Source of the DNA: Eonycteris spelaea
Lineage: Eukaryota > Chordata > Mammalia > Chiroptera > Pteropodidae
NCBI GenBank assembly: GCA_003508835.1
Contig: PUFA01000182.1
Location: forward strand, 1,798,001 to 1,862,000
Reading direction: 5' to 3'
DNA length: 64,000 nucleotides
Each line of letters opens with the position of its first letter. The stretch's first letter is position 1. The position numbers and the translations under genes were made by a program. The notes beneath the pieces were generated by a model. That model had not been told where the DNA came from. It saw nothing but the letters and a program-made list of their open reading frames with translations, and ran no database searches. Below are positions 28,401 through 43,500 of the stretch, in pieces.

Positions 28401-30901
28401 AGCGGCTGCCGCCTCCCGGCAGGCGGGGCTGCAGGCGGGGGTGGCCGAGGGTGGCCGGGCAGATGTTGCTGGTCCATCACTGCTGTCTTCTCCCTGACCA
28501 GCAGTCGCCACCAGTGCGTCAGGTGCCAGCTGCAGCCAGGCCCCCGTGGCCCCTGCTGGCGGGAGTGCAAGGTCCGTCTGACACCTGCACCGTCCCTTTG
28601 CCCACAGGTGGGCCTGCTGTACATGAGCACGAGGCTCATTGTGAACCTGTCCCAGACGTACATGGCCATGTACCTCACCTACTCCCTCAACCTGCCCAAG
28701 GTGAGCTGGGCGGGGCGGGGCGGTACAGCGGGCGCCAGCCTGAGCGGTCCTCCTGACGCGCCCGCTCTGCCCGACAGAAGTTCATCGCCACCATCCCGCT
28801 GGTGATGTACCTCAGTGGTTTCTTCTCCTCCTTCCTCATGAAGCCGGTCAACAAGTGGATCGGGCGGCACGTGAGTACGCGGGCCGGTGGGGACAGCGGG
28901 GGTACCACAGACAAGCTCCCTCAGACGCCAGAAGCCCCGTGATTCCAGGCCACGGCGCCCACACCTTGTAGAGGTCTCGTGTCTGGGACCTGAGTTCTAG
29001 AATCCTGGCTTCTGAGTGTCTCAGGCCTGCAGAGCTCTAGAACTTTCTGTGCTGACCAGTGTGCCAGCCATGGTGGCTTTCGAGTACCTGAGATGTGGCT
29101 AGTGTGAACAAGGAACTGAATGCCCCATTTTGTCTAATTTTACTTAATTTGCACTTAGACGTAAAGGCACCTGTCTCTAGGACGTCAGCTCCCTGGTGTG
29201 GTCAGAGCTGGGGGTTCCTTAGGGATGGTCCAGTTTGACCCGCTCTCTCTCTCTGGTTGGGGGGAGCAGTGGACGAGGCCGGAGGGCAGGCACTGGGCTT
29301 GCGAGCCGCCCAGTGAGGGAGGCCTGACGCCCGTCTCCTCTGCAGATGACCTACTTCACGGGCCTCCTGCTGATCCTGGCCTTCGCGCCTGGGTGGCACT
29401 GGCAGACAGGCTGGGTGTGGCTGTGTACATGGTGGCTGTGCTGCTGGGCATGGGCTGTGCCACCATCCTTGTCACCTCCTTGGCCATGACGGCCGACCTC
29501 ATTGGCCCCCACACGGTAGGTAGGGCTGCTGGGCAGGGCCTGTGGGGGTGGGGACCGGGGACGGGGGCCCAGGCCACAGTGCTGACCTCTCTGCCCGTGT
29601 CCCCTCAGCACAGTGGAGCCTTCGTGTATGGTGCCATGAGCTTCTCGGATAAGGTGGCCAATGGGCTGGCAGTCATGGTCGTCCAGGGTCTGCACCCCTG
29701 CCCGTGAGTGCGACTCATTCATTCATTCAACAAGAGTGTACTGAGCATGTGCTGTGTGGCAGGCGCCGCTCCGGGTCTGGGTCTGTTTTGGTGTGGATGA
29801 GAGATTCCACCTGGTGGGGGCCACAGGCTGGGGACACCTGGCTCTGTGACCTCGGACACTTCACTTACTAGTCAGCAAACCCTGGACTGCTGTGAGCGAG
29901 GGCTAAGGACACCGCCTACAGCCATATTGGAACGTGAGTGGCAGGGCTACGGGGAAGCCAGAATCCACGTCACACAGAACCTGGGTTCCAGACCGATGGT
30001 TCTAGACCACCACGTGCTCGCCTTGTGGAAGGCCAGGATCTGGGAGCCAGAGCCGGCCTGGTCCTCTATCCTCATGGAGCCAGGGGCAATGCCAGCCATG
30101 TTAGTCACACAAACATGTGCTCCAGACTAGTGGCCAGGGGCGTGAAGGACACCACATACAAAGGCCCAGCTGGGACAACAGGTCTGGGAGGACTTCTTGG
30201 AGGCGGTGGCATTGGTTCTGAGTGAGACCTGGTGGGTATCAGTGGTGGGAGGAACAGCTAGTGCAAAGGCCCTGGGGCAGGCCCGTGCCTGGCATACTGG
30301 AAAAACAGAGAGGTCCGTGAGTGTGGGGAAGGGACAGGGCAGGCCAGGCAGGGCCTGGTGGAGGGCTTTGGGCTGAGGAAGGGCAGGGCCTGACTTGGGT
30401 GCTCACAGGTGCCTGAAGTGAGGGCTGGCGCTTGGAGACCAGGTGGAAGCCATCTGCACTAGCTGAAGGATCAGGCGTGGGAGGAGAGAAGGGGGTCGAG
30501 GGCGACCCCTAGGTTCTGACCTGAGTGCTGGAAAAGGCGCTGCCCGCAGCTCAAGTGAGGCGACCTGGCCGTGTGTGGGAAGTCCCGGCTGGAGGAGGCC
30601 AAGTGTCCGCTCACTGCGCTGCTGCCTGTCCCCCACCCCAGCTCGGAGCTCTGCTGCAAGGCCTGCGTGGGCTTCTACCACTGGGTGATGGTGGCCGTGA
30701 CGGGCGGCGTGGGCGTGGCCGCCACCCTCTGTCTGAGCAGCCTCCTCGTCTGGCCCGTGCGCCTGCGGAGCTGTGAGTTGCAGGCTCCCCTCCAACCCCC
30801 AGACCCCGACCTGGCCATGCAGGGGAGGGCCGGGGCCAGGGCAGGCCCCATGCTCACCGACCCACCCCTCTCTTGCAGGGGCCCCTGGAGCCCAGCCCTG
30901 A
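22404..30901 (+). CDS. MFSD12: MFSD12 lysosomal transporter, all exons present, three with frame breaks
   Basis: MFSD12 is a 12-helix major facilitator protein of lysosomes and melanosomes, needed for cysteine import and affecting pigmentation. Ten coding exons: 22404-22697, 26149-26355, 27968-28106, 28191-28373, 28608-28700, 28778-28870, 29346-29515, 29609-29703, 30642-30772 and 30879-30901 (TGA). All have GT-AG borders. The protein starts [11 protein letters not shown] and ends LRSWAPGAQP; with breaks removed it would be about 478 aa (human 480). Exon 1 is 4 nt short, exon 2 is 4 nt short in several places and exon 7 is 1 nt short, so the literal reading terminates early. Both sides of each break stay highly conserved, for example helices containing VIFQFGW and [17 protein letters not shown], so sequence error is likelier than decay. 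Confidence 0.93.
25161..25318 (+). mobile_element. 5S rRNA-derived retrocopy (5S head plus A-rich tail)
   Basis: About 120 bp match 5S rRNA from GTCTAAGGCC to GTGCTGTAGG, then an A-rich tail. It has a perfect 8-bp flanking duplication TCATTCAA (25153-25160 and 25319-25326), and it interrupts an L2/MIR-like sequence. The internal control region (about 25210-25252) matches my recollection of mammalian 5S with no change. About 13 differences lie elsewhere, mostly CpG-type transitions. Unlike the copy at 8768 it has no extra body. It is a retrocopy inside MFSD12 intron 1, not an array 5S gene. Confidence 0.75.
26550..26880. mobile_element. LTR-like interspersed repeat in MFSD12 intron 2
   Basis: Non-coding sequence with LTR-remnant phrasing (CCTTAATTACATCTGCAAAT, CCCTTCACCTGTGCCACAGA). 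It resembles old ERVL/MaLR-derived sequence, but the family is not assignable by eye. Confidence 0.35.
28960..29150. mobile_element. MER5-like hAT remnant in MFSD12 intron 6
   Basis: The phrase GATGTGGCTAGTGTGAAC, followed by a TTTTACTTAATTTG stretch, resembles the interior of MER5-type hAT elements. The remainder is ordinary intron. Confidence 0.4.
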
Positions 30902-31275
30902 CGTCCCCTCAAGGTTTCCTGCCCAGTGCAAAGGACTGCGACCACACACATTCCACGCCCTGCTCCTCAGGTCCCCGCCCCTCCTTCCTGGCCCAGCTGT
31001 GGTCAGCGGGTGAGGGCAGGATCCCGGTTGGGGTGATAGCTGGCTAGGCCCTCTGGTATCCAGGGGCCACGGTTTAGGGGTTCCCCAGCCTAATGGACGA
31101 CTGGGGGTACCGTGTTGCATGAGGCGGGGTGTGTAGGTCCTGGGGCCCAGCTGGGGTCTCCCCTCAGGGGCAGTGTCATCGCTGAGCCTTTCTGGAGCCC
31201 AGGCCGGGGAGCCCAGCCCAGCCCCCTGCTCCCAGGATGGCGCTAATGGTGAATAAAGAGCTGCCCATGGCGAAG
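30902..31275 (+). other. MFSD12: MFSD12 3' UTR with poly(A) signal
   Basis: After TGA 30899-30901 the first canonical signal is AATAAA at 31252-31257, giving a trailer of about 370 nt. The end lies about 190 bp from the TEKTIP1 stop on the opposite strand, so the two genes are convergent. Confidence 0.75.
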
Positions 31276-31448
31276 ACTGGCCTTAGCTGTCTGCCTGGGC
31301 CCCGGGTGGGGAGAGCAGTGGCAGCCCCGACCTGTGCCACTGGGGACTTGCTAGAGATTCCCTTTACCTGACCACCCAGCGCCCTGGGCCCCGGATGTGG
31401 ATAGCAGCCCAGGGAGAGGCGCGGCGTCCCCGAGAGGGACGGTCTTTA

Positions 31449-34176
<2,728 letters not shown>

Positions 34177-34529
34177 GTCTGCCTCCGGGCTCCTGGCTGC
34201 TCTTGCCTGGGAGGGCTGTGCGGCCATTGTTAGCAGCAACAAAGGCCGCCCTTGGTGTCCCGGCAACCGGGCTGGGGGCCCTGGCCCCTGTCCAGACCCC
34301 GCCCTCCCGCCCCAGCGGCTGAAGGAAGGAGCTGGGCTGGGCCTGCGTGGTGGTTCGGGGCTCGGTGCTCCCACTGCTCCTCAGCCCCTCCCCACATCCC
34401 TACAGGGGTCCCCGAATCACACGGAGCCTCTGAATTTCACTCCTGCATCCTCAGCCTCACCTTTCCAGGTGCTCAGGCCGGGGCTGCCCCCGGCCCCCAG
34501 TGCCTGCCTCCGCACCCCGCACTCATCCA

Positions 34530-34985
34530 GTCGTCATCTGTTTTCAAAGCAACTCAGAGCAAAACCCTCCACAGAGATGTTCACAGCAGCGCGATTCACA
34601 ATAACCAACTGGAAACCACCCAATGGCCGTGGACTGAACAAACACAGCGTGGCCCACGCCCACGCCGGAGCGTCACCCGCCATGAAAGGGCATGACGCGC
34701 CGACGCCATGTGACAGATGTCAAACGTGACGCCGAGACGCCAGACACGGTGTGCGATTCCATTTATGACATGTCCAGAACAGGCACATACAGAGACAGGA
34801 AGGGGGTTCATGGCTGTCGGGCTGGCGAGGGCAGCCGATGGAGATGGGGTTTCTTTTCCAAGGTGGAGTGTTCTGGAGTTAAATATAGGTGCACAACACT
34901 GAATGCATCCAATGCCACTAAATTGTGCATTTTAAGGGGGTAAACTGTAAGTTATATGTATTCACCACAAATTTAAAGTGATAAT
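34530..34985 (+). mobile_element. L1 3'-end fragment upstream of TEKTIP1
   Basis: LINE-1 remnant: GATGTTCACAGCAGCGCGAT, CCGCCATGAAAGGGCATGAC, GTGTGCGATTCCATTTATGA. It lies between TEKTIP1 and FZR1. The region 34.99-37.39 kb contains no convincing exon; an A-rich run with (ATACAC)-like repeats is at about 36,411-36,470. Confidence 0.65.
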
Positions 34986-37402
34986 CCAGGATTTGCCTTT
35001 TCCCCACCTCCATGTGGTCCTGGCCACAGTCACGTCATCACCCATCCAGCAGAGCCTCCTTGGGGCCCTCCACCCCTGCACCGTCAGGTCTCCACACATC
35101 CCTTCCCAGCTCGGCACACATCGGGGCTCCCGCCTTGGCTCACAAGGCCCTGCATGACCTGCTTGTGCCCCACCCCGGGTCCCCCCCCTCCGGCTCCCTC
35201 TGCTCCAGCCACTAGGGCCTCCCAGCTCTTCCAGCGAGACAGGCACGGTCCTGCTCCAGGGCCTTGGCGTGGGCTGTGCCCTCTGCCTGGAAAGTCGTCT
35301 GCCCAGGTGTCTCCTGCTCTTTGGGCCCAAACGTCAGGTTTGCAGCAAGCCCCGGATTCAAAGCTTTCCTTCCCCAAAGCCACCGACCCCTGTGACAGCA
35401 CACACGTCCCTCTCACCACGACAGAAGCTCCACGAGCACAGGGCTTGGCATCCGGTGTTTTGTTGCCCCCAGTGGCCTGGACAGGGACCTTGACCTTGGG
35501 CGAAGGGCCTGCTGGGTGCTCCACCAGTCGGCAGCTGCAAGGTCCCCTGGCCTCTGCCTCACCCACTAACTGTTTCTCCGTTCCCAAGAAAGCAACACTT
35601 GATCAGCAGACACGCAAGACAGACCTGCCCACCCCGCCCAGCCTCAGCCTTGCCCAAATGCGCATGTGGCCACCCCTGCCCCGTCAGGTGTAGGTGGCAG
35701 TGCCCTGCCCTGCCTGAGCACGCCCCGTCCCCCCTCACTGCACACAGAGGCCTCCACCACCCCAGACTGGCACGATGCACATCCTCCTCACCCTGCCCTA
35801 TCACGAATCCAGGGACGCTGGGGTCCCTCAAAGACGGCTGCCCACCTCCGGTTTGTGACATTCAGCTGGCTCAGGGCCTCGACTGTGATTCCAGCTGTCA
35901 GCCGCCCCAGCCAGGGACCAAAGACACAGATGGCCAACCAGCCCCAGCCGTGCTCAACACACAATTGCTTTACCGACAGCACCGCATGACGCAAGAACGG
36001 GGCTCGCTCTGCTCCGGGCGCCCTCCCCGCCAGACGCGCAAGCGAGGGATGTGCATCTCGCACCCCTGTTGTCCAAACCCCTAGGCTCAGGTCCCACCTC
36101 TGGAGAGCCAGCTCCCAGGCTCTTTGGCAGCTGTACAGGGCAAAGGTATGGGAGAGACGGACCACTTCTCATTAAAAAAAATCAATGATCTCAGCCAACT
36201 GAAATACGCACGTCTGTGTCCACTGTCCTCGGCTGTCCCTGCGGCAGGCTGATGCTGGCATGGGCCAGGGGGCAGGGCCCACACCCAAGCAGGGTCCGCT
36301 GACTGCCCCTCCTACGTGAGGGCTTCAGAAGCTGTGATGTGTGTCCCCTGGGTGCCGGGCAGGCCATGCCCTTCCCCCGCTGGCCTGAAACATTTCTGGG
36401 GCCCCTCCACAAAAACACAAAACAAACTCAAAAAAAAACGTCACAGATACATATATACACATGCATACATGTGGCCGACTGCGGGGAGGACACTGGAGTG
36501 GGGCCTCCAAGCACAGCTGGGGTAACCCCCGCCCCGGCCAGCCCTGCTCTGCCCAATCTGCACCCAGGACCACGTGACCCCCTCCGATTTCTCCAGGTCC
36601 TGCGCTGAGGCCGGAGGGGGTGATGCCCAGATGCAGCTCGGGGCCAGGGCAGAGGACAGGGTGGGGTCAGGGTCAGCCCAGAAGCCGCCAGGGCGGCCAC
36701 TGGGTGCATCCCCCTTGCTCTCCCCGCTGGCTTCCCGCAGCCACGGGTGCAGATGGACAAGACAGACAAATGGCCCGGTGCGGAAGAGGCTGAGGAAGAG
36801 GCGAGGCGCTGCTCTCAGGCCTACGCGCCTGGCGAGCTGCAAAACCAGTCCTGCCCAGGGCCAGGGCTTGGCGTGACACTGTTAGTGACAAGGACGGTGT
36901 GGGCTCAGGGCAAGTACGTGACAGCGAGCAGACCCAACTTCAGTCTTCCTTGCACAAGTCCATCTCGAGATGACGTGCAGCCTGCCTGGGGCCTGCTTCT
37001 GACACCCGGCCACCAGAAGCGTCGCCGGACGGCCGCCGGCACAGGGGCAGCAGAGGCAGCTCAGACGAGACCCATCAGGCAGGAGTGTCCCTTCGACCAC
37101 GGGCTGACCTGAATCGTCCTGCTGCTGGGCCCTCCCCTGGCCGGCCGGCCTGGCATCCAGTGGCCTGTCCTGTCACGGGCGTGGGCGGTGGCAGCAGCGG
37201 TGAGCGAGCTTCCAGAAGAGCATGCAGCCCCACGGGGCGGTGACGAGCACAAAGGGCAGCGGGCGGGGGTCCAGGGAGGCGTCCATCACGCTCGGAGCGC
37301 AGACCGCCGGAGCCGTGGCGCGGTGCGGAGAGAGCCGGAGCCCCGAGCCGCTGGCCCGACCGCGTCCCCGCCCCAAACACCGGACAGCGTTCGCAATCAG
37401 GC

Positions 37403-37536
37403 TTTAATGAGAATCCTCAGGGCCCCTCCAGGCCCGGCTCCCCGCCCACCCCGGCTCCTCCTCTGGGGACGTGTGCGGGGAGGGGGGTCCGTGCGCTGAG
37501 GACGGTGGCCTCTGCCCGGGTGGCGTGGCCCGAGGT
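37403..37536 (-). other. FZR1: FZR1 3' UTR, proximal poly(A) signal
   Basis: After the FZR1 stop the nearest signal on the minus strand is the common variant ATTAAA at 37408-37403, about 130 nt downstream. Human FZR1 transcripts have a longer trailer, so a distal site further left (towards 36 kb) is possible but not identified. Confidence 0.4.
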
Positions 37537-40500
37537 TTACCGGATCCTGGTGAAGAGGTTGAGGACGGACACGGACTCCTGCGGGGCACACAGGAGGGGC
37601 TGCTGAGCCGCCGTGCAGGGAACCGAGGCTTCGGGCTGGAGGGGCCCACACAGGCACCGTGCATCCCAGCGCCCCGACACACGCGGGGGCGCAGTGCCCT
37701 GGGGGCCCTGGCTGGGATGCCAGTGATGCAGCAGCAGAGGGGGGATGTGGGGGGCCTCAGAGGAAGTACAGCAGAGCTTGGTGAAGAGGCTGCTGGGGCG
37801 GTACTGGGCAACGACGCCCCTGAGATGAGCTGACGAACACGCACGGGGTACACCCGGTGCTGACACCCACCCACTTACCTTTGTTGAACGGGTTTTGCTA
37901 AAGACATTCCAGAACCTCAGGGTTTCATCTCCAGCACCAGTGACGATGGCCTCTCCATCAGGGGACATGGCCTGCGGGAGAGAGGCCCCCATCATCCTTG
38001 GGTTCTGAAGCTGGCCATGTGTACTGAGCTGATGATGGGGGGCGGGGAAAGGGTCCCCACCAAAGCTGAACTCTGAGAACACCCCGCCCCAGGGAGATCC
38101 CTCTAGTCTCCGCCCTCCAGCAGAGTACACAGCCGTGTACACACAACAGTTTCTGAAAAGAAACAAAAATGCTAGAAGAGGGAGTGTGTTTGGGGCAGGG
38201 CCCCAGGAAGGTGCAAGCGCATCTCTGGTGAGCCAGCCTTGGAGATTCTGGGTGGGCGGGTGGGGGTCAGTTGTGGCTGCTTCATGTGTGTTTCGGTACA
38301 GACACACGCGCGGAGATCCTCACAGGGCTGGAGACTTCGGGAAAGCACACTCACAGAGATACCACCACGAGACTTTAAACGCAGAACCTGTCCACCCTGC
38401 AGACCGGGTGCTGGCCCGGATGACTCCCCAGGCCCCGGCGTGGTGGTGGGGGCCGTGGCCGGATCTGCACCCCACTTTCCCAGGAGTGCAGACTCACCAA
38501 GTACAGGACCCGGTACGAGTGCCCGGTCAGCTTGGCCACCTGGGTCAGCGACGGGTACTTCCAGACCAGGATCTGGTTCTGCGAGTAGCCATGCGTGCTC
38601 ACCTGGGGAGGCAAAGGGGCTCTCAGAACCAGGGGCCCCTCCCACAGCGCCCGAATCAGATGCAAGCCGTCGACTCCACCAGACGCCTGCCAAGAAGCAA
38701 GGACAGCTAGCTCTGCTCCGCGTCCTAGAGAGACCTGCTCCTGTCCCCACGCTCTGGCTGATGACTCGCGGGTGATGGGAAACCACGCTGCACCCACGCT
38801 GCACCCAGAGCCAGCCTCTGCTGGTGGTCTGCGGGTACTCCCAGACTGAGATCTGGTTCTGTGACCTGTGTGGCAGAGGCCTGGCTCCGCCCCAGGACAC
38901 TGGAGGTCTCCCGGGACCCCGCCCTGCACTCACCAGCTCGTTGGCGTGCTTGGACCAGGCCAGGTTGCACACCTGGGAGCCCGTGTCGATGCACTGCAGC
39001 GGCTGCCCCGTGAGCGTGTTCCAGAAGCGGATGCAGCGGTCGGCTGTGCCGCCGCCGGACGCCAGCAGCCCGTGCTGGTGCGGGGACCAGGCGATGGCCT
39101 TCACGGCCGCCAGGTGCTCCGTGTACTGCTGCACTGGGCTCAGGCTCGAGTGGTTCCAGACCAGCAGCTGGGGGTACGGGCAGCAGTGGCTGTGAGGCTC
39201 TGGGCAACTGTGGCCCCAGCGGGAATGATGGATGGCCTCACCCCAGTCTGCCACTGTCCTCCCTTGGGGTGTACCCTCATCCCCTTGCTCTCTGGATGGG
39301 GCTGGGTGGGAAGGTGGGACACTCTGAGGCCTACCTTGTTGTCGTTGCCCCCAGAGGCGAGGAGCTGGTGGTCCGTGGACCACTTGAGCCCACACACCTC
39401 CTGCCGGTGGCCCTGCAGCCGCCGCTCGGACTGCAGGGGTGGGCGCGGCTGTCCCTTTGTAGGATCATGCGGTCCCGGCTCCCGGACGACAGCTGCTCCG
39501 CGTTCCAGGCCAGCGCCCCTGGAGGCCGGGCAAAGGGGGCGTTAGGCTGACACCTGGCCCCTGGGGGCCAGGGGTGCTGGGGACCACGCCCGCCCGCTGG
39601 GACCTGGGCTCCCCACCGACACGCGCCGTGTGGCCTTCCAGCATAGACAGCTTCTTCCCCGCAGCCGCGTCCCAGATCTGCACGAAGCCCTTGTGTGTGC
39701 CAACCGCCACCAAGTTTCCCTAGGAGCAGGGACAAAAGTGAGAGCAGACGTCAGACCCTGGGGTGCAGATCAGGCCTCCTTGAGCTCTCCCTCCCCCTCC
39801 TCACTGCAGGGCCTTAGGAACCCCACTTTTTTTGAGAATTTTTATGAGTTTATTTGAGCCAAAACAGATGACACTTGCCAAAGAACCAAGATATGAAATG
39901 CTCTTGGGCCATTTCTTTAAAAATCTTTTAACACATGTCCCTTTGAATCAAAGTGACAGCCCCCCTTGGAACTTCCCAAGATGGTTACATGACACATGGG
40001 TTTGTCACAACCCAACCAACACACACTTAGACCCACATCCTTCAACGTGTGGCACCGCCTGCCGGAGCCCGGGCTGCCCATGGCTGAGGTGTGGGTGGGG
40101 CTCTGGGGGTGCTGCAGGAAGCCCTGTCACTAGTCACCTCTACCAGGCTGGTGACAGGCTGGAGACAGACCCCGTCCCGGGGCTTGGACAAGGCCACCAG
40201 ATGGGGTTCCGCTCCTCGGATTCTCCCAGGCCCTCACACACCGCGGAGGCCCCTGCAGTGAGGCCCACGGAAACCCCACTGCTGGCCCCGCCCAACCAGG
40301 GAGTGGGCCCATGTACTGACCCGCTCAGACCAGCCCACGGAGGTCACTGAGTCGCCTTCCACTGAGAGGTCGCAGAGTCGGGTCACCTGGGGGAAGGAGG
40401 GAATGAGCACGGTTGAGGTGACCTGCTGCCTGCTGGTCCTTCAAAGCCTGTCAGTTCGACCATTTATCTGTTCATTCATTCGCTCAGTCACACCGCAGGC

Positions 40501-43500
40501 CTACGGGGACTGGTGTCAGTGCTGGACCCGGGATCAGGAAAGCTGGGGTGCCCAGGAGACTGCAGGCTGCAAGGGGACATATGCCAGCACAGGGATGAGA
40601 GCCCGAGGTGGGTGCTCTGACAACGAGGGACCGTGCAGAGGGGGGCTGATAGCAGGTGCCAATCCTCTCCGGGGACCGTTGCTCACCTGCTGAGCCCGCT
40701 TGCATTTGATTTTCTCTCTGAAAACCTCCCACCCTGGGGGTGGCGCCTGAGCCCACAGTGGGCCTGGCAGCTGCTCAGTTACTGCTGGGGTGGGGTGGGC
40801 AGCCCCAGGCTCAGCTGGGCCCTAACTCCTGTGTCCCCTCCCGGGGAGATGCGGATAAAGCTCACACTCAGGCCGGGACCAAGGACTGCATCGTCATGGG
40901 AGCCAGCCCACAGCGGCGGGCACTGGGTCCACTCACACCTGGTGACTGACCCTGGTCCCAGTCTGCACTGCAGGCCCTGGGGTGAGGGGGTGGCCCAGTG
41001 CTGCCCTGGGCTCCGGAGTACCCGGCCACACTCCCGCCCTCACACGGGCTCGGCTGGGCTCAGCTACCGGAAGCAGCCGCCCCTCAGCCCCGTGGCACAC
41101 ACGTGTGTGCGCGTGCACAGACCCTGGGGCGCCCACCTGGCTGGTGCAGGCGCTCCACAGGTACACGCAGGTGCCCAGCCCCACGCTGAGCACGTTGAGA
41201 GACGACCAGTCCACCAGGTTCAGGTAGAAGTCGTCCTGCAGCTCGGGCGCATCGAGGACCTTAAAGGGGATCTTGGAGATCTTGCGGGTGGGTTTCCGTG
41301 GTGACCGCAGCAACTTCTGACTGTAGGGAGAGCCCCAGACGGTGATTCTGTGCCAATCGGCCACACGGTCACCGTGACTCCTGGCCGACGCTATCCCTGG
41401 TTTGCATGAGCCACTTGGCGTATCTGCACCCGCTCACCCTGCCCCTCTGCCCGCATGAGCCCCAAACTGTCAGTGACCCCACGGACACAAGGCCTTTGCC
41501 CCTGGGGTGTTTGGCCACCCCAGGCCTCAAGTGCCACACCAGCACCTCCTCCAGAGAGCCTTCCCTGAGTCCGCCTCCCCCCATTTGAGGTCAACGTCTG
41601 TAGGCCAAGTGTCCCTAGTGAGAGGGTCCCTCGGGCTCCCTCCGCTCTCTGTGCAGTGTGCAGGACCTCCATGCATCGCCCAGCTGCCCATCCCACCTTG
41701 CAGGCCCAGACTCACCTCTTGTTGCTGACAGGGACAAGGAGTAAGGAGACACGTCGTTGCCATCGTCCGGGCTCGAGCGCTTGGTGCTGAGGGAATACTG
41801 GGGTGGGGGAGGGGGTGCACACCTGCTGAGTGGGCACCGGCCCACAGCTCGGCTGACCTGAGTGCTGTGCGGCTGGTCGGCAAAGTGGGGCCCACCCCAG
41901 GAGGGGTCTGACGGGGGCGGGGGGCGTCCCAGGCTCCAGGAACTCGGGGCCTCCTCCTGGCACCTTCCCCGCAGCAACTGCCAGCGTACCCCTGCCCCTC
42001 AGCTACCCTGAGTGACCCAGGCCAGACTCTTTCTGACACTGCCAGGGGCCCCACGAGCTGGGACTTCCCTGTGGGTCTGCTGAGGCTGCCGCCCCTTCCC
42101 CCGGCATCTGGCTGCCCCGTCAGTCACAGGGCATCTGCCCTGTGGTCTCCTTTGTCTCAGCAAGTGTCCGAGAGAGCAACAGGCTGTCCCCACAGGGAAC
42201 AGCAGACAGTGGGGGCGCGGCCAGCAGGCTCACCGTGAAGAGGCCCTTCTTCTCGGGGGTGGACGGCTGCAGCCTGCGGTCCTCCGTCTGCGGGTCCTGC
42301 ACCTTCTCGATGCCGGCCCCCAGCAGCTCGTTCTTCAGCAGGGCCGAGTAAGCCAGGCCGTCTGCGGGCACCAGGCACGGGAGAGGCTGGGGCGGGGCCG
42401 GACGAGGCACGGGACGGGGGTGAAAGGGGGGGTCTGGGGCTCTGACTCCTGACCTTTGCCATTATCCGAGGTGGCGTCCTTGGCTTTCCGGTTCTGGCTG
42501 GGAGACTTCTCATTTTCCTGCGGGACAGAGGTGAGCTGGAACGGCCCGGCCCCCGCCCCAGGCTGCAGGGTCAGCGGTCCTTCCCTCCAACCCCCCTGCC
42601 CTCTGCCCTCCGGGGCCCTCACGTTGATCCTGTGGAAATTCACGCTCCAGTTGGCACCGGCTCTCGAGGGGATGAAGCGGTCCCCGTGCTTGCTGGGGGA
42701 GGACACGGGGGAGTTGGCAGGTGTCAGGGTCCGCCGCATCTCTGCAACCTGGAAGGACGGCAGGCTGGGGCTGCGTGCCTCAGAGCCTCCCAGAGGCATG
42801 CCAAGGCCAGCCCGACCCACCCTGCCTGCTGCACTTGGCCACTGGCACTGAACGAGGGGTTCCATCTTGGAAACCCGAGGGGCAGGAGCAGAACACTGGG
42901 TAAACAGCTCATGTGCTGGACCCTGCTGGTGGCTCCGTGAGGCAGGAAGAGCCCGAGACACTGGCGCACAGCGACCACGACGGACAGAAAGCATGGAACG
43001 AAGAACAATTATTCCCTGGGCACCTGCTGCCGCGTGGCCACCACCTCCCACCTACCAGGCTGTCCTCCCACAGAGCCACGACCCGACCGCCTGCACTACG
43101 CGTGAAGGCGGCGCCGAGCCCACTCAACTGCCCCAGGAACGGCCTCAATGTTTAAGGGACCTGCTGTGGGCTGAACTGTGTCCCCCGAGAGCAAATGCTG
43201 TAGTCGCACTGCAGTAGAGTGGGCCCTCAACGATGGCCTTATTAGAGAGAGAAACGCTGACAAAGAGAACGTGATGTGAAAACCAGGCAGAGGCCGAGTG
43301 ATGGGTCTAAAGGTCAAGCACCGCCGAAGCTGCGGGAGGCAGGAAGGACCCTCCCGGTGCCTCTCAGCCCTGTCCACCCACCCCACGTGCTTCTTTGTCC
43401 CAACACCGACCCCTTCCATGGAGGTCTGGCCACTCCCAAGCCAGCTCCCTGCACAGGCTGTGGGGTTGGGTACTGGGTCCTTTGCCACCCCGTCTGGAAA

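Noticed and set aside
22404..30901. MFSD12 as a pseudogene
   Set aside because: All ten exons, splice sites and the stop are present and conserved. Similar one-base losses occur in the essential FZR1, so sequence error is the better explanation.
38172..39395. 407-codon minus-strand frame as a single large exon
   Set aside because: Its first part contains the genuine FZR1 WD40 exon (39167-38934), but it then runs on through intron sequence past the donor at 38933. The donors and acceptors define separate exons.
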